A stretch of DNA of 64,000 nucleotides from Streptomyces iranensis (GCF_017874715.1 NZ_JAGGLR010000021.1:124001-188000), one strand, 5' to 3'; shown: positions 24,004 to 33,150, numbered from the stretch's first letter. The notes: generated by a model not told the origin, from the letters alone. Numbers and translations: made by a program.

Positions 24004-25203
24004 ATGACCGCTCTCGCCACCCCCTTGGCCGACGCCTTCTGGGCCACGTCGCTGCGCCGGTGGAACGCCGTGTGCTGGGTGCTGTTCGGTGCGATGGCCG
24101 TCGGCCTGGTGACGACGGTCCCGGCCAGCGGGAGCAAGTACGAGGCGCTCGCGCTGCTCAGCTGCGTGGTGCTGTGCTACGCGGTGCTCGACCGCTTCCC
24201 GGGGAACCCCGTCGTACGGCCGCGGGTCTATCTCTCGGCGCTCGTGCTCGCGCTCGGCGGGCTGGCCTACCTGGGCAGCAGCTATGCGGCGCTGTTCATG
24301 GTGACGCTGCCGCACTACTGGATGTTCGGGCGCACACCGCGGGTCTCGATGGGGTTCCTCGGGCTGGCCACCGGTGCCACGCTGGCCGGGAGCCTGATCC
24401 GGCAGGGCTGGACCGCGGAGTTCTTCGGCGAGACGATGGTGTCCACCCTGATCGTGGTCGCGGTGGGGGTACTGATCGGCCTGTGGGCGCACTCGGTCGT
24501 CGCGCAGAGCAGTGAACGGGCGCGGCTGATCGAGGAGTTGGAGCGTACGCAGGCGCAGTTGTCCGAGGCTCACCAGCGGCAGGGCGCGGCGGACGAACGG
24601 GAACGCATCGCACGGGACATCCACGACACACTCGCGCAGGGCTTCGCGTCGATCATCGTCCTCGCGGAGGCGGCCCAGGCGGGCATTCACCACGATCCGG
24701 CGACCAGCGCCCAGCAACTGCGGTCGATCGAGTCCACCGCCCGGGAAAACCTCGCCGAGGCCCGGGAGCTGGTCGGCTCGGCACGGCAGCCGGGCCCTGG
24801 GCAGGTGGCGGGCGGCTCGGTGGCGCAGACCCTGCGCCGTACGCTCGACCGCTTCGCGGAGGACACCGGACTGGCGGTGGACGCCGACCTGGCAGACCTC
24901 GAGTGCGACCAGCAGACCCGTATCGCGCTGCTGCGCTGCACCCAGGAGTCCCTGGCCAACGTGCGCAAACACGCGCGCGCGTCCATGGTCGGCGTGGTGC
25001 TGGCGCGGCGTCCGCACGGAGTGGAGCTGGAGATCACCGACGACGGAACCGGGTTCCTGGTCGGGGAGTCGACGGGCTTCGGACTCGACGGCATGCGCAA
25101 GCGACTGGCGGAGCTGGGCGGGAGGCTCACGGTGACGAGTTCGGTGGGCGACGGGACGCGGATCCTGGCGATGATCCCCATGGCGGGCGAGGTGGAGGCA
25201 TGA
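24004..25203 (+). CDS. Sensor histidine kinase (NarL-system type)
   Basis: 399 residues. Several membrane helices fill residues 20-160, then a coiled coil (SERARLIEELERTQAQLSEA), the HisKA_3 dimerisation motif with the phospho-His near residue 206 (ERIARDIHDTLAQG), and an HATPase domain with N-box (TQESLANVRKHA) and G1 (ITDDGTG). It autophosphorylates and passes the phosphate to the response regulator encoded next. The stop overlaps the regulator's start (ATGA). It begins 5 bp after the MMPL gene, so it may sense the exporter's substrate or envelope stress. Confidence 0.9.
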   Translation: MTALATPLADAFWATSLRRWNAVCWVLFGAMAVGLVTTVPASGSKYEALALLSCVVLCYAVLDRFPGNPVVRPRVYLSALVLALGGLAYLGSSYAALFMVTLPHYWMFGRTPRVSMGFLGLATGATLAGSLIRQGWTAEFFGETMVSTLIVVAVGVLIGLWAHSVVAQSSERARLIEELERTQAQLSEAHQRQGAADERERIARDIHDTLAQGFASIIVLAEAAQAGIHHDPATSAQQLRSIESTARENLAEARELVGSARQPGPGQVAGGSVAQTLRRTLDRFAEDTGLAVDADLADLECDQQTRIALLRCTQESLANVRKHARASMVGVVLARRPHGVELEITDDGTGFLVGESTGFGLDGMRKRLAELGGRLTVTSSVGDGTRILAMIPMAGEVEA

Positions 25204-25847
25204 GGGACATGGGCGAGGGAGGTCTGCGGATCGTCGTCGTGGACGATCACACCGTGATGCGGGCCGGGGTCATCGCCCTGCTCGCCGCCGAGGACAGTAT
25301 CGAGATCGTCGGCGAGGCGGGCGACGGACGCGCGGCGCTCGAACTCGTCGAGCGGTACGACCCGGACGTGGCCCTGGTCGATCTGCGGATGCCCGTACTG
25401 GACGGGGTGGCGACGACGACCGAGATCGTCGCCCGGTATCCGCGCACCCGGGTGCTGATCCTGACCACGTACGACACCGATACGGAGATCGAGCGCGGGG
25501 TGGAGGCCGGTGCCATCGGCTATCTGCTCAAGGACACCACCCGCGAGCAGCTCGTCGGCGCCATCCACGCGGCGGCACGGGGCGAGACGGTGCTCGCTCC
25601 CCGGGTCGCGGAGAAGCTGGTCGCGCGAATGCGGCGGCCCGTTCAGGACCCGCTGACCGACCGCGAGACCGATGTCCTCAACGCCGTGGCGGACGGTCTC
25701 ACCAACGCCGAGATCGGACGACGCCTCGTGATCGCCGAGGCCACGGTGAAGACGCATCTGCTCCGGCTGTTCGCCAAGCTCGATGTGAACGACCGGACGA
25801 GGGCGGTGGTAGTGGCCATGGAGAGAGGAATCCTGGAGCGGCCTTAG
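25200..25847 (+). CDS. NarL/LuxR-family response regulator
   Basis: 215 residues. The receiver domain has acidic pocket D15-D16 and phospho-acceptor D61 (ALVDLRMPV), with conserved Thr/Lys around LILTTYD and YLLKD. The C-terminal LuxR helix-turn-helix spans about 150-210 (LTDRETDVLNAVADGLTNAE). The start at 25200 overlaps the kinase stop; a second ATG at 25209 is possible. With the kinase it forms a complete two-component pair likely controlling the MMPL transporter or envelope genes. Confidence 0.9.
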   Translation: MRDMGEGGLRIVVVDDHTVMRAGVIALLAAEDSIEIVGEAGDGRAALELVERYDPDVALVDLRMPVLDGVATTTEIVARYPRTRVLILTTYDTDTEIERGVEAGAIGYLLKDTTREQLVGAIHAAARGETVLAPRVAEKLVARMRRPVQDPLTDRETDVLNAVADGLTNAEIGRRLVIAEATVKTHLLRLFAKLDVNDRTRAVVVAMERGILERP

Positions 25848-25937
25848 CGGGCGACGCCGTCGGTGAGGCCCCGCCGTTGCCGCTGTCGCCCTCTTGCCGC
25901 TGTCGCCGCTGTCGCCGCGAGCAGTTCCTGGTGGTGG

Positions 25938-26834
25938 TCACGGAAGGAAGCTCACCGATTCACCCCTGGGCAGTGCTTCGTCGGTGGCGGCCCAGCTGGC
26001 CAGCAGCTTGAGGGTGTCTTCATCGGGTGAGCCGGGCCGCGCGCTCATGGCCGTCAGGCTCAACGAGGGCTGGGCGGGCAGTTGCATCGCGTCGAAGGCG
26101 AGCGTCAGATCGCCGACGACGGGGTGGTGGAAGTGCTTCAGGCCGCTGTAGTGCAGGCGCACGCTGTGCCGGGCCCAAGCGGTGCGGAAGTCCTCGCTGC
26201 GGGTGACGAGTTCGCCGATGAGGTCGGTCAGGCCCTTGTCGTGCGGGTTGCGGCCGGCCTCGGTGCGGAGCAGGGCGACGGTGTTGTTCATCGACTCCTC
26301 CCAGTGGCGGCCGAAGAACTCGCGGCCACGGGGGTCGAGGAACTTGAACCGGGCCATGTTCACCGGTGGCTTCCGCCCGTCGGTGAACAGGGGCGCGTAC
26401 AGGGCGAAGCCGAGCCGGTTGGCGGCGATGAGGTCGAGACGGCTGTTGCGGACGAACGCGGGCGCGTCGGTCATGGAGTCCAGGATGCGCTGCACGTTCG
26501 GCGGAACCTGGGTCTGCTGCTGAGGGGCGCGACGGCGCTTTTGTGAGGTGGTGTTGGCGGCACGGGCCAAGTCCCACAAGTGGTCGCGTTCGGCCTCGTC
26601 CAGCTGGAGGGCTCGGGCGAGGGAGTCCAGGACGGCTTCGGAGGCACCGGCGAGGTTGCCGCGCTCCAGGCGCACGTAGTAGTCGACGCTCATTCCGGCG
26701 AGCATGGCGACTTCTTCGCGGCGCAGACCGGGGACGCGGCGGTTGCCGCCGTAGGCGGGGAGGCCCGCCTGCTGCGGGGTGATCCTGGCCCTGCGGGAGG
26801 CCAGGAACTCCTTGATCTCGTTCCTGCTGACCAC
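25938..26834 (-). CDS. XRE-family helix-turn-helix regulator with MmyB-like ligand domain
   Basis: 298 residues from GTG 26834 (VVSRNEIKEFLASRRARITP). The N-terminal helix-turn-helix is clear (GLRREEVAMLAGMSVDYYVR, ERG), and the long C-terminal part (about 105-265) matches the MmyB-like ligand-binding domain that often binds fatty acids. It is divergent from the MFS exporter with 195 bp between, an arrangement typical of a repressor and its target. The frame is open far upstream, but codon bias and homology begin at 26834. Confidence 0.85.
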   Translation of the reverse strand: MVSRNEIKEFLASRRARITPQQAGLPAYGGNRRVPGLRREEVAMLAGMSVDYYVRLERGNLAGASEAVLDSLARALQLDEAERDHLWDLARAANTTSQKRRRAPQQQTQVPPNVQRILDSMTDAPAFVRNSRLDLIAANRLGFALYAPLFTDGRKPPVNMARFKFLDPRGREFFGRHWEESMNNTVALLRTEAGRNPHDKGLTDLIGELVTRSEDFRTAWARHSVRLHYSGLKHFHHPVVGDLTLAFDAMQLPAQPSLSLTAMSARPGSPDEDTLKLLASWAATDEALPRGESVSFLP

Positions 26835-27029
26835 GGTCTCCAGGCTAGGTCCGCCGTGGAGGGTGTGGGGGGTTCTGTCGTTACCTGGCACAGCTTTACC
26901 TTCCCCACCGGTGTGACCAGCGGTTTCATCGAGAGTGTCAGCGGGGCGGCGCGGATCGCCCCCGGCGGGCGGCCGCCGCGTTCCGCGCCCCCCTGGCCCA
27001 CACTCCCCTCTCACCGCCTGGAGGCCTTC

Positions 27030-28433
27030 GTGCCCACCACCACATCGCAGCCGGTCGTTCCGGCGGTCCGGGACGGCGGCCGTCACCCGGTCGCGGCCCT
27101 CGCCGCCTGCGTGGTCGGCTTCTTCGTGATCACACTGGACGCCACGGTCGTCAACGTCGCCCTGCCCACCATTCGTGACGAACTCGGGGGCGGGATGAGC
27201 GGTCTCCAGTGGGTGGTGGACGGCTACACCCTGATGTTCGCCGCGCTGCTGCTGTCGGCCGGCGCCCTCTCGGACCGGATCGGAGCCCGCCGGGCCTATG
27301 GGATCGGCGTGGCGGTGTTCGTCGGTGCTTCCGCCGCTTGCGGCCTGGCGCCGGGCCTTGGCGTCCTGGTGGCCGCCCGGTTCGTGCAGGGCGCCGGGGC
27401 CGCGGTGGTGATGCCCACCACGCTGGCCCTGATCAGGGAGGCGTACGACGATCCGGGGCGCCGGGGCCGTGCGGTGGCGGTGTGGGCGATGGGCGGTGCC
27501 GCGGCTGCCATGGCCGGCCCGCTCGTGGGAGGTGTGCTGACGGGGCTGAGCTGGCGGCTGATCTTCTTCATCAACGTCCCCGTGGGCGTGGCCGCCCTGA
27601 TGCTCCTGGCGCGGATCCGGCCTTCGCCGCACCGGAGGGTGCCCTTCGACTGGGCCGGTCAGGTTGCCGCTGTCGCGGCGATGGGCGGGCTCACCTATGG
27701 CGTGATCGAGGCCGGCGCCGACGGATTCACCGCACGGCGGGTCATCGTCGCGCTGGCCGTCGCGGCGATCGGGCTGGCCGGCTTCCTCGTGATCGAGGCC
27801 CGGAGCGCGCACCCAATGGTGCCGCTGGAGATGTTCCGCAACCGCACGATGGTGATCGCGGCCACCGTGGGCTTCACCTTCATGATCGGTTTCTATGGGG
27901 TGCCGTTTCTGTTCAGCCTCTACTTCCAGCAGCTGCGCGGCCTGTCGTCGATGGCCACCGGTGTGGCGTTCCTGCCGATGATGGCCTGCTCAGCGCTGCT
28001 CACACCGGCCTCCACCCGGTTCGCGCGATGGGTCGGCCTCAGGACGTCGATCACGGGCGGGCTCTCGCTGATGGCCACCGGAATGATCGTCCTGGCGGTG
28101 CTGCCCGCGACGGCGCCGGTCTGGGCCGTGTCCGCCCTGATGATCCCCGTCGGTCTCGGCGGCCCGCTGATCATGCCGCCGCTGGCCGCGCATCTGCTCG
28201 ATCACGTGCCCGCCCACCGCGCGGGCGTCGCCAGCGGGATCCTCAACACCGCCCGCCAGATCGGCGGCGCCCTGGCCGTCGCCGTCTTCGGCGCCCTGCT
28301 GGCGGATCACGCGGGCTTCCTGCGCGGCCTGCGCACCAGCCTGATCATCACCGTCGTCGTACTGCTGGCGGCCACGGCGGCGACCCCGCTGCTGACCGGC
28401 CCCTTCACCGCTCGTCGGACGCGAGCCCGGTGA
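27030..28433 (+). CDS. MFS transporter, DHA2 (14-helix) type
   Basis: 467 residues. The start is GTG 27030 after GAGG. Motif A-like GALSDRIGARRAYGIG and the DHA2 signatures FFVITLDATVVNVALP and QWVVDGYTLMFAALLL mark a drug/proton antiporter of the EmrB/QacA group. About 13-14 membrane helices can be traced. It is probably controlled by the divergent XRE regulator. The stop overlaps the convergent acetyltransferase gene by 29 bp. Confidence 0.9.
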   Translation: MPTTTSQPVVPAVRDGGRHPVAALAACVVGFFVITLDATVVNVALPTIRDELGGGMSGLQWVVDGYTLMFAALLLSAGALSDRIGARRAYGIGVAVFVGASAACGLAPGLGVLVAARFVQGAGAAVVMPTTLALIREAYDDPGRRGRAVAVWAMGGAAAAMAGPLVGGVLTGLSWRLIFFINVPVGVAALMLLARIRPSPHRRVPFDWAGQVAAVAAMGGLTYGVIEAGADGFTARRVIVALAVAAIGLAGFLVIEARSAHPMVPLEMFRNRTMVIAATVGFTFMIGFYGVPFLFSLYFQQLRGLSSMATGVAFLPMMACSALLTPASTRFARWVGLRTSITGGLSLMATGMIVLAVLPATAPVWAVSALMIPVGLGGPLIMPPLAAHLLDHVPAHRAGVASGILNTARQIGGALAVAVFGALLADHAGFLRGLRTSLIITVVVLLAATAATPLLTGPFTARRTRAR

Positions 28434-28872
28434 TGCGCTTCCGGTAGTGGACGCGGTCGTACTGGCCGTCCTGGCGGCGTTCCGTCACCTCGTATCCGTA
28501 CCTCGGGTAGATCTCCTGGTTCTCCCACATGAGGGCGTTGGTATAGAGCCGGATCTCCGGCAGGCCGAGGACGCGTGCGTGGGTTTCGGCGAAGGTGAGC
28601 AGGTGCTTGCCCACGCCCTGGCGGTGGGCGTCGGGGTGTACGGCGATGTTCTCCAGGACGAGATGGCCGGGCTCGGCCACCAGGACCAGTACGCCCACGA
28701 CCGGGTCGCCGGTGACGAAGACGCGGCCCGCCGCGATATCGGCCGCGTGGTCGGCGTCCATGGGTGCCGGGCGGAGTCCGATCCGGGCGACGTAGGGGCG
28801 GTATGCCGCATCTATGACGGCCTTCACGGCGTCGGCGTCGGGGGCCGTCGCGGCGCGGATGTGGTGGTCCAT
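28405..28872 (-). CDS. GNAT-family N-acetyltransferase
   Basis: 155 residues. The acetyl-CoA binding motif A is present (LENIAVHPDAHRQGVGKHLL, with Q/R-x-x-G-x-G/A) and the later NALMWENQEIYPRYGYE is the usual GNAT motif B. A broad-range small GNAT; substrate unknown. Convergent with the MFS gene, overlapping it by 29 bp, so the two could affect each other's transcription. Confidence 0.9.
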   Translation of the reverse strand: MDHHIRAATAPDADAVKAVIDAAYRPYVARIGLRPAPMDADHAADIAAGRVFVTGDPVVGVLVLVAEPGHLVLENIAVHPDAHRQGVGKHLLTFAETHARVLGLPEIRLYTNALMWENQEIYPRYGYEVTERRQDGQYDRVHYRKRITGLASDER

Positions 28873-28993
28873 GGCTCCTCAGTGTGCGGCATACGGACGT
28901 CGAGGTGTCGCGGGGCCGCGGGGCCGCGGGGGTCAGGCGGGCTGGTCGTGGGGGCCGCCTCGGTCAGGCGGGCCGACCGTGGGGCCACGTCGG

Positions 28994-29719
28994 TCAGGCG
29001 GGCCGGCCTCGGGGGCCCCGGCGCGTTTGGGCCAGCCATTCCGGGGCCGGTTCGGGGTCGCCGTATGCGTCGTGCCAGTTCCACCATTCGTACGGCGGGG
29101 TCTGCGGGTAGCCCTCGGGCGAGTCCTCCCATGCCTCCTGCCGCCCGAGCGCGGTCATGTCGAGATAGCTCCAGGTGCTGCCCAGCGCCTCATCGCCGCG
29201 GGCATTGATGAAGTAGGTGCGGAACACGCGGTCGCCGTCGCGGATGAACGCGTTCGTGCCGTGCCACTCGTCCACGTCGAAGTCGGCGTCGAAGTCGTCG
29301 GTGATCGTGTACCAGGGCATCGTCCAGCCCATCCGCGCCTTCACCTGCTCGATCTCCGGCTGCGGGGCGCGCGAGGCGAAGACGAGGGTGGTGTCGCGGG
29401 CGTTGAGGTGGGCCAGGTCGCCGACGTGGTCGGCGACCATGGAGCAGCCGCGGCAGGCGTGCTCGGGCCAGCCGTGGACGATGGGCTCGAAGAAGGCGCG
29501 GTAGAGGATCAGCTGACGGCGCCCCGCGAACAGGTCGAGCAGGCTCACCCTGCCCTCGGGTCCGTCGAACGCGTACGCCTTCTCCACCGCCAGCCACGGC
29601 ATCCGCCGCCGCTTGGCGGCCAGTGCGTCACGGGCGCGGGTCAGCCGCTTCTCCTCACCGAGCAGCTGCCGGCGCGCGGCCTCCCACTCCTGCGCCGAAA
29701 CGATCGGGGGTGTCTCCAT
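28994..29719 (-). CDS. DUF899 family protein (thioredoxin-like fold)
   Basis: 241 residues from ATG 29719, with GGAAGGTG upstream. Typical DUF899 features are RRMPWLAVEKAYAFDGPEG, LILYRAFFEPIVHGWPEHAC with the conserved CxxC (HACRGCSM), FASRAPQPEI, and the C-terminal EWWNWHDAYG. The fold resembles thioredoxin, but enzymatic function is unproven. Transcribed on its own; a hairpin at 29881 lies upstream, after the DUF4232 gene that precedes it on the same strand. Confidence 0.85.
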   Translation of the reverse strand: METPPIVSAQEWEAARRQLLGEEKRLTRARDALAAKRRRMPWLAVEKAYAFDGPEGRVSLLDLFAGRRQLILYRAFFEPIVHGWPEHACRGCSMVADHVGDLAHLNARDTTLVFASRAPQPEIEQVKARMGWTMPWYTITDDFDADFDVDEWHGTNAFIRDGDRVFRTYFINARGDEALGSTWSYLDMTALGRQEAWEDSPEGYPQTPPYEWWNWHDAYGDPEPAPEWLAQTRRGPRGRPA

Positions 29720-29880
29720 CGTGACGTTCACCTTCCAGTCCGGTTCCGGTCCGGTCCACGCTCCACCGCCCCCGCCATCCAGGGTCGGCCGTCGTGGGCG
29801 AGGGCGCACGCCGGTGCGCCGGAAGTCGAACGTTCGATCGCTCAGGCGGTCTTGTTGCCCATACCCGTCGCTCATAGCAA

Positions 29881-29905
29881 ATCCCCAGGCCAGCGGCCCG
29901 GGGAT
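29881..29905. terminator. Hairpin between DUF4232 and DUF899 genes
   Basis: ATCCCCAGGCC and GGCCCGGGGAT form an 11-bp stem with one mismatch and an AGC loop. It resembles the hairpins after the att cores (GGCCAGCGGCC centre), but no tRNA core is present. It lies just downstream of the DUF4232 gene's stop on the minus strand. Confidence 0.5.
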
Positions 29906-29921
29906 GCCATGCTGTGCGCGA

Positions 29922-30572
29922 CTACTTGCCGGTACCGACCGGGTCCACCTTGATGGCGTCGCCGGAGCCGTCGGTGACCGGGACGTTGATGCTCACGGGG
30001 AGGGAGTGGGCGTGGGTCTCGTTGGGCGGGGTGACGACGAGGGTGGTGAAGGTCTCGCCGCTGCCGCCGGAGTTGTTCGGCGGGTAGTACAGCGTGAAGC
30101 GGGTCTCCTCGCCCGGCTTGACCTTGGTCTTCGGCGCCGCGAGGTCGCTGCGCTCGGCGCTGATCGAGCCGTTCTTGCTCTTGAGGTCCACACCGGGGAA
30201 GCCCTGGAGGGTACAGGGGGCGGACCCGTTGTTCTTGAGGTCGACGATCAGCGTGCCCTCACCCATGCCGTGCGAGCTCCTGAACCCCAGCTGCGAGGTC
30301 TTGCAGGCGCCCGCACCGGCACCGCCACCGCCGCCCGCACCGCCATTGCCCTGGTTGCCGCCGGCCGAACCCGACGAGCCCCCGTCCGACGAGCCGGAGG
30401 AGCCGGAGCCGGACGAACCCGAGTCCGAGGAGTCGCTCGCGGCCGAGGAGGACGAGCTTCCGCTGGCGTCCGCGTTGTCCTGGCACGCGGTCAGACCGAA
30501 CGCGGCGACAGCGACGACCGCGGCGGCGGCGACCTTGCGTGCATGGCGAAGAGTGGTGGTGCGGTGCGACAT
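29922..30572 (-). CDS. DUF4232 domain lipoprotein
   Basis: 216 residues from ATG 30572 (MSHRTTTLRHARKVAAAAVV). The lipobox LTAC at about residue 30 gives a membrane-anchored lipoprotein. A Ser/Gly-rich linker fills residues 35-90. The beta-sandwich domain has ACKTSQLGFRSS, SAPCTLQGFPGVDL with the conserved Cys pair, and YYPPNNSGG, all typical of DUF4232. Located outside the cell; function unknown. Confidence 0.85.
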   Translation of the reverse strand: MSHRTTTLRHARKVAAAAVVAVAAFGLTACQDNADASGSSSSSAASDSSDSGSSGSGSSGSSDGGSSGSAGGNQGNGGAGGGGGAGAGACKTSQLGFRSSHGMGEGTLIVDLKNNGSAPCTLQGFPGVDLKSKNGSISAERSDLAAPKTKVKPGEETRFTLYYPPNNSGGSGETFTTLVVTPPNETHAHSLPVSINVPVTDGSGDAIKVDPVGTGK

Positions 30573-30826
30573 GAGTCCTCTGTTGTCGTGGGCTTCGACC
30601 CCGTCCTCCGGGGCCATGACAACAAGACTGTCAGTCGAAACTGACGATCTACTGCCGCGTCACTAACGCCCTGATAACAGGTTGGCAATGCTCTGACCAG
30701 GTACTTCGTCGTCCCGACCGCCTTGTAGAACGAACCCGCTGAATATGAGCGCGAGTTATGTCATGTACGGAATCAACCCCTTCGTCCGGCCGGTCCCACG
30801 GGCACTGAATCGATCCGGAAGACTTC
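30573..30826. other. Intergenic stretch upstream of the xylanase gene
   Basis: No open frame with convincing features. It should hold the minus-strand promoter of the DUF4232 gene at its left end and distal regulatory sequence of the xylanase at its right. Confidence 0.4.
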
Positions 30827-30838
30827 CGAAAATTTTCG
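30827..30838. promoter_or_regulatory. CGAAAATTTTCG palindrome, xylanase operator candidate
   Basis: A perfect 12-bp palindrome contains GAAAATTTTC. It agrees with the GAAANTTTC-type element known upstream of Streptomyces xylanase genes. It lies 220 bp before the GH11 start, rather far, so it could act by looping or belong to a longer leader. Confidence 0.5.
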
Positions 30839-30960
30839 ATGAAGGTGCCTCAGAAATGATCTCGCCTCTCTCCCTCTCATCGATCATTCCTGGATTCGAT
30901 CAATAAGGGGAGGCGTTGAACAGGAAATACTCACTCCCAGGAGATCACCCGCCCCGGCAG

Positions 30961-31015
30961 AGTTTCCGTAATCCTTGCGGAAACTGTTGACACCCCACGG
31001 CGCCGGTCCAACACT
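30961..31015 (+). promoter_or_regulatory. Inverted repeat overlapping a promoter for the xylanase gene
   Basis: AGTTTCCG (30961-30968) and CGGAAACT (30978-30985) form a perfect 8-bp inverted repeat. One base later comes TTGACA at 30987-30992 and, 17 bases on, AACACT at 31010-31015, plausible -35 and -10 boxes. A protein bound at the repeat would cover the -35 box. The gene starts 43 bp further on. Confidence 0.55.
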
Positions 31016-31057
31016 GACGCACCAACAGGCCCCCACCACAACCGAGGAGGAGGAAGC

Positions 31058-31753
31058 ATGCACCGGGACGACACCCCCGCCCAGCCGATCAGCCGCAGGA
31101 ACTTAATCGGCCGGGCCGGCGCCCTGACGCTGGTCACGTCCGGGCTGACGCTGCCCAGCATCGGAACCGCGAGCGCCGATACGACCATCACCACGAACCA
31201 AACCGGCACCAACAACGGCTTCTACTATTCGTTCTGGACCGACGGCGGTGGATCGGTCTCCATGACGCTGTCGTCAGGCGGCAGTTACCGGAGCTCGTGG
31301 ACCAACTGCGGGAATTTCGTGTGCGGTAAGGGCTGGAGCAACGGCGGCCGCAGGAACGTGCAGTACTCGGGCAGCTTCAACCCGTCCGGCAACGGATATC
31401 TGTGTCTCTACGGGTGGACCTCAAACCCGCTCGTGGAGTACTACGTCGTCGACAACTGGGGTACATACCGGCCCACGGGGACGTACAAGGGCACCGTCAC
31501 CAGCGATGGCGGCACGTACGACATCTACCAGACGACGCGCTACAACGCCCCCTCGGTCGAGGGCATCCGGACGTTCAATCAGTACTGGAGTGTCCGGCAG
31601 TCGAAGAAGACGGGCGGAACCATCACCACGGGCAATCACTTCGACGCATGGGCCCGTTCCGGAATGGGTCTTGGCACCTTCAAGTACTACATGATCCTGG
31701 CGACTGAGGGATATCAGAGCAGTGGGAATTCGAATCTCACCGTGAGCGGATGA
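31058..31753 (+). CDS. Endo-1,4-beta-xylanase, glycoside hydrolase family 11, Tat-type signal
   Basis: 231 residues. The N-terminus has SRRNLIGRAGALT, a twin-arginine export signal, with likely cleavage after ASA at residue 40. The mature part is a single GH11 jelly roll: FYYSFWTDGGG, then the nucleophile Glu127 in LVEYYVVDNWG, and the acid/base Glu218 in ATEGYQSSG. There is no carbohydrate-binding module, so it resembles XlnC of S. lividans, which is also Tat-exported. It hydrolyses xylan outside the cell with retention of configuration. GAGGAGG precedes the ATG. A terminator follows at 31793. Confidence 0.95.
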   Translation: MHRDDTPAQPISRRNLIGRAGALTLVTSGLTLPSIGTASADTTITTNQTGTNNGFYYSFWTDGGGSVSMTLSSGGSYRSSWTNCGNFVCGKGWSNGGRRNVQYSGSFNPSGNGYLCLYGWTSNPLVEYYVVDNWGTYRPTGTYKGTVTSDGGTYDIYQTTRYNAPSVEGIRTFNQYWSVRQSKKTGGTITTGNHFDAWARSGMGLGTFKYYMILATEGYQSSGNSNLTVSG

Positions 31754-31792
31754 CATTCGGGTCCGAGCCGTCCCTCGCGTTCATCACCACAG

Positions 31793-31817
31793 AGCCCCAG
31801 GCCGACCGCCTGGGGCT
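31793..31817 (+). terminator. Terminator of the xylanase gene
   Basis: AGCCCCAGGC and GCCTGGGGCT form a perfect 10-bp stem with loop CGACC, 39 bases after the xylanase stop. Confidence 0.8.
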
Positions 31818-31878
31818 CACGCGCTCGGGCGAGGAAAACCCCGCGCCGTGGGCGGGCTCGCGTCGTTAGGATCCGCGC

Positions 31879-32433
31879 ATGGCCACAGCCGATCACTCAG
31901 TCCTCCATGTCCTTACGGACTACCGGCCGAAGACCACCGCGGAATGCTCCGACGTCGAGCGGGTGCGCGGCGTCATCGAGGCGGGCGCGCCCTGGGACCG
32001 GACGAGTCCCCTCCACATCACCGCCTCCGCCCTGATCGTGCACCCCGACAGCGGCCGGGTGCTGCTGCGCTGGCACCAGCGCCACCAGTCGTGGCTGCTG
32101 GTCGGCGGGCATGGCGACCCGGGTGAGTACGACCCGCTCGCCATCGCGCTGCGGGAGGGGCGGGAGGAGACCGGACTGCCCGATCTGGCCCCGTGGCCGG
32201 ACGCGGAGGTACGGCATCTGGTGATCGTCCCGGTCCCCGCGAACAGCCGGGAGCCGGCACATGAGCACGCCGACGTGCGCTTCGTACTGGCCACCAGCGC
32301 TCCAGAGGCGGTACGCCCGGAGAACCCGGACGCGCCGCTGCGCTGGCTGACGCCGGACGAGGCGCGGATGGCGATCACGGAGGCGAACATCCTGGACACC
32401 CTGTCCCGTGCGGAGCCCCTGCTCGCACGCTGA
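31879..32433 (+). CDS. Nudix hydrolase
   Basis: 184 residues. The Nudix box is complete around residue 78-100 (GDPGEYDPLAIALREGREET, then G-L). The Nudix helix binds metal and cuts nucleoside diphosphates linked to other groups. The upstream strand LIVHPDSGRVLLRWHQRH and the downstream HADVRFVL are usual for the fold. Substrate unknown. Convergent with the next acetyltransferase gene, ending 18 bp from it. Confidence 0.9.
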   Translation: MATADHSVLHVLTDYRPKTTAECSDVERVRGVIEAGAPWDRTSPLHITASALIVHPDSGRVLLRWHQRHQSWLLVGGHGDPGEYDPLAIALREGREETGLPDLAPWPDAEVRHLVIVPVPANSREPAHEHADVRFVLATSAPEAVRPENPDAPLRWLTPDEARMAITEANILDTLSRAEPLLAR

Positions 32434-32451
32434 TCGCTCAATGGCCCGGCG

Positions 32452-33042
32452 TCATGCCACACGCCGCGCCGCGACTCGGGCGAGCAGGGCGTCCCGCACC
32501 GTGGGCCATTCGTCCGCGAGGAGGCTGTAGTACAGCGAGTCACGACGGCTGCCGTCCGGGCGCCGCATATGGCTGCGCAACGTCCCCTCGTGGACCAGGC
32601 CGAGGCGGGCCAGGGCGCGCTGGGAGCGCACATTGAGGTTGTCCGTGCGCAGGGCCAGCCGCGCGAGCCGCAGGTCGTCGAAGGCGTGGCCGAACAGGAG
32701 CAGCTTGGACTCCGCGTTGTACGGGCCGCCCCAGCAGGAGCGGTCGAACCACGTCGCGCCGATCTCGGTGCGGCTCTCGACGAGGTCGAGGTCGTACATG
32801 CTGGTCGAACCGATCACCGTGCCGTCGGCGCGCCGTTGCACCGCGAAGCTGCGCCGCGTCGGGTCGGCGACCATCTCGCCCAGCATGTCCCGGAGTTGGC
32901 CCACGCTCTCGGGCCTCGGCCGGGGCATCCACCGCCAGACCTCGGGGTCGGACGCGGAGGGGAAGAGGGCCTCGGCGTGGTCGTCGGACAACGGGATGAG
33001 GCGGACAACAGTGCCTTCGAGCGCCTGGTTGCTCACCCGCAC
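32452..33042 (-). CDS. GNAT-family N-acetyltransferase (RimJ/RimL-like)
   Basis: 196 residues from GTG 33042 (VRVSNQALEGTVVRLIPLSD). The pattern VVRLIPLSDDHAEALF, then GSTSMYDLDLVESRTEIGAT, WGGPYNAESKLLLFGHAFDD, and RSQRALARLGLVHEGTLRSH is the Acetyltransf_3 group related to RimJ/RimL ribosomal protein acetyltransferases. An upstream ATG at 33084 is possible, but the extra residues match nothing. Likely acts on amino groups of proteins or small molecules. Confidence 0.85.
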   Translation of the reverse strand: MRVSNQALEGTVVRLIPLSDDHAEALFPSASDPEVWRWMPRPRPESVGQLRDMLGEMVADPTRRSFAVQRRADGTVIGSTSMYDLDLVESRTEIGATWFDRSCWGGPYNAESKLLLFGHAFDDLRLARLALRTDNLNVRSQRALARLGLVHEGTLRSHMRRPDGSRRDSLYYSLLADEWPTVRDALLARVAARRVA

Positions 33043-33150
33043 AGAATAGGTCCCCGCGATCCTCGGGATCGTCGGGATCCCCACGATCCTCGCGATCCTC
33101 GGGTCGCGGCGATGGCGCGACGAGGTGGCCGGGCGGAGAGGACGGTGGGG

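Noticed and set aside
33056..33108. Short GATCCTCG-type repeats upstream of a GNAT gene
   Set aside because: Irregular units, likely chance slippage in GC-rich DNA; no symmetry to suggest a regulator.
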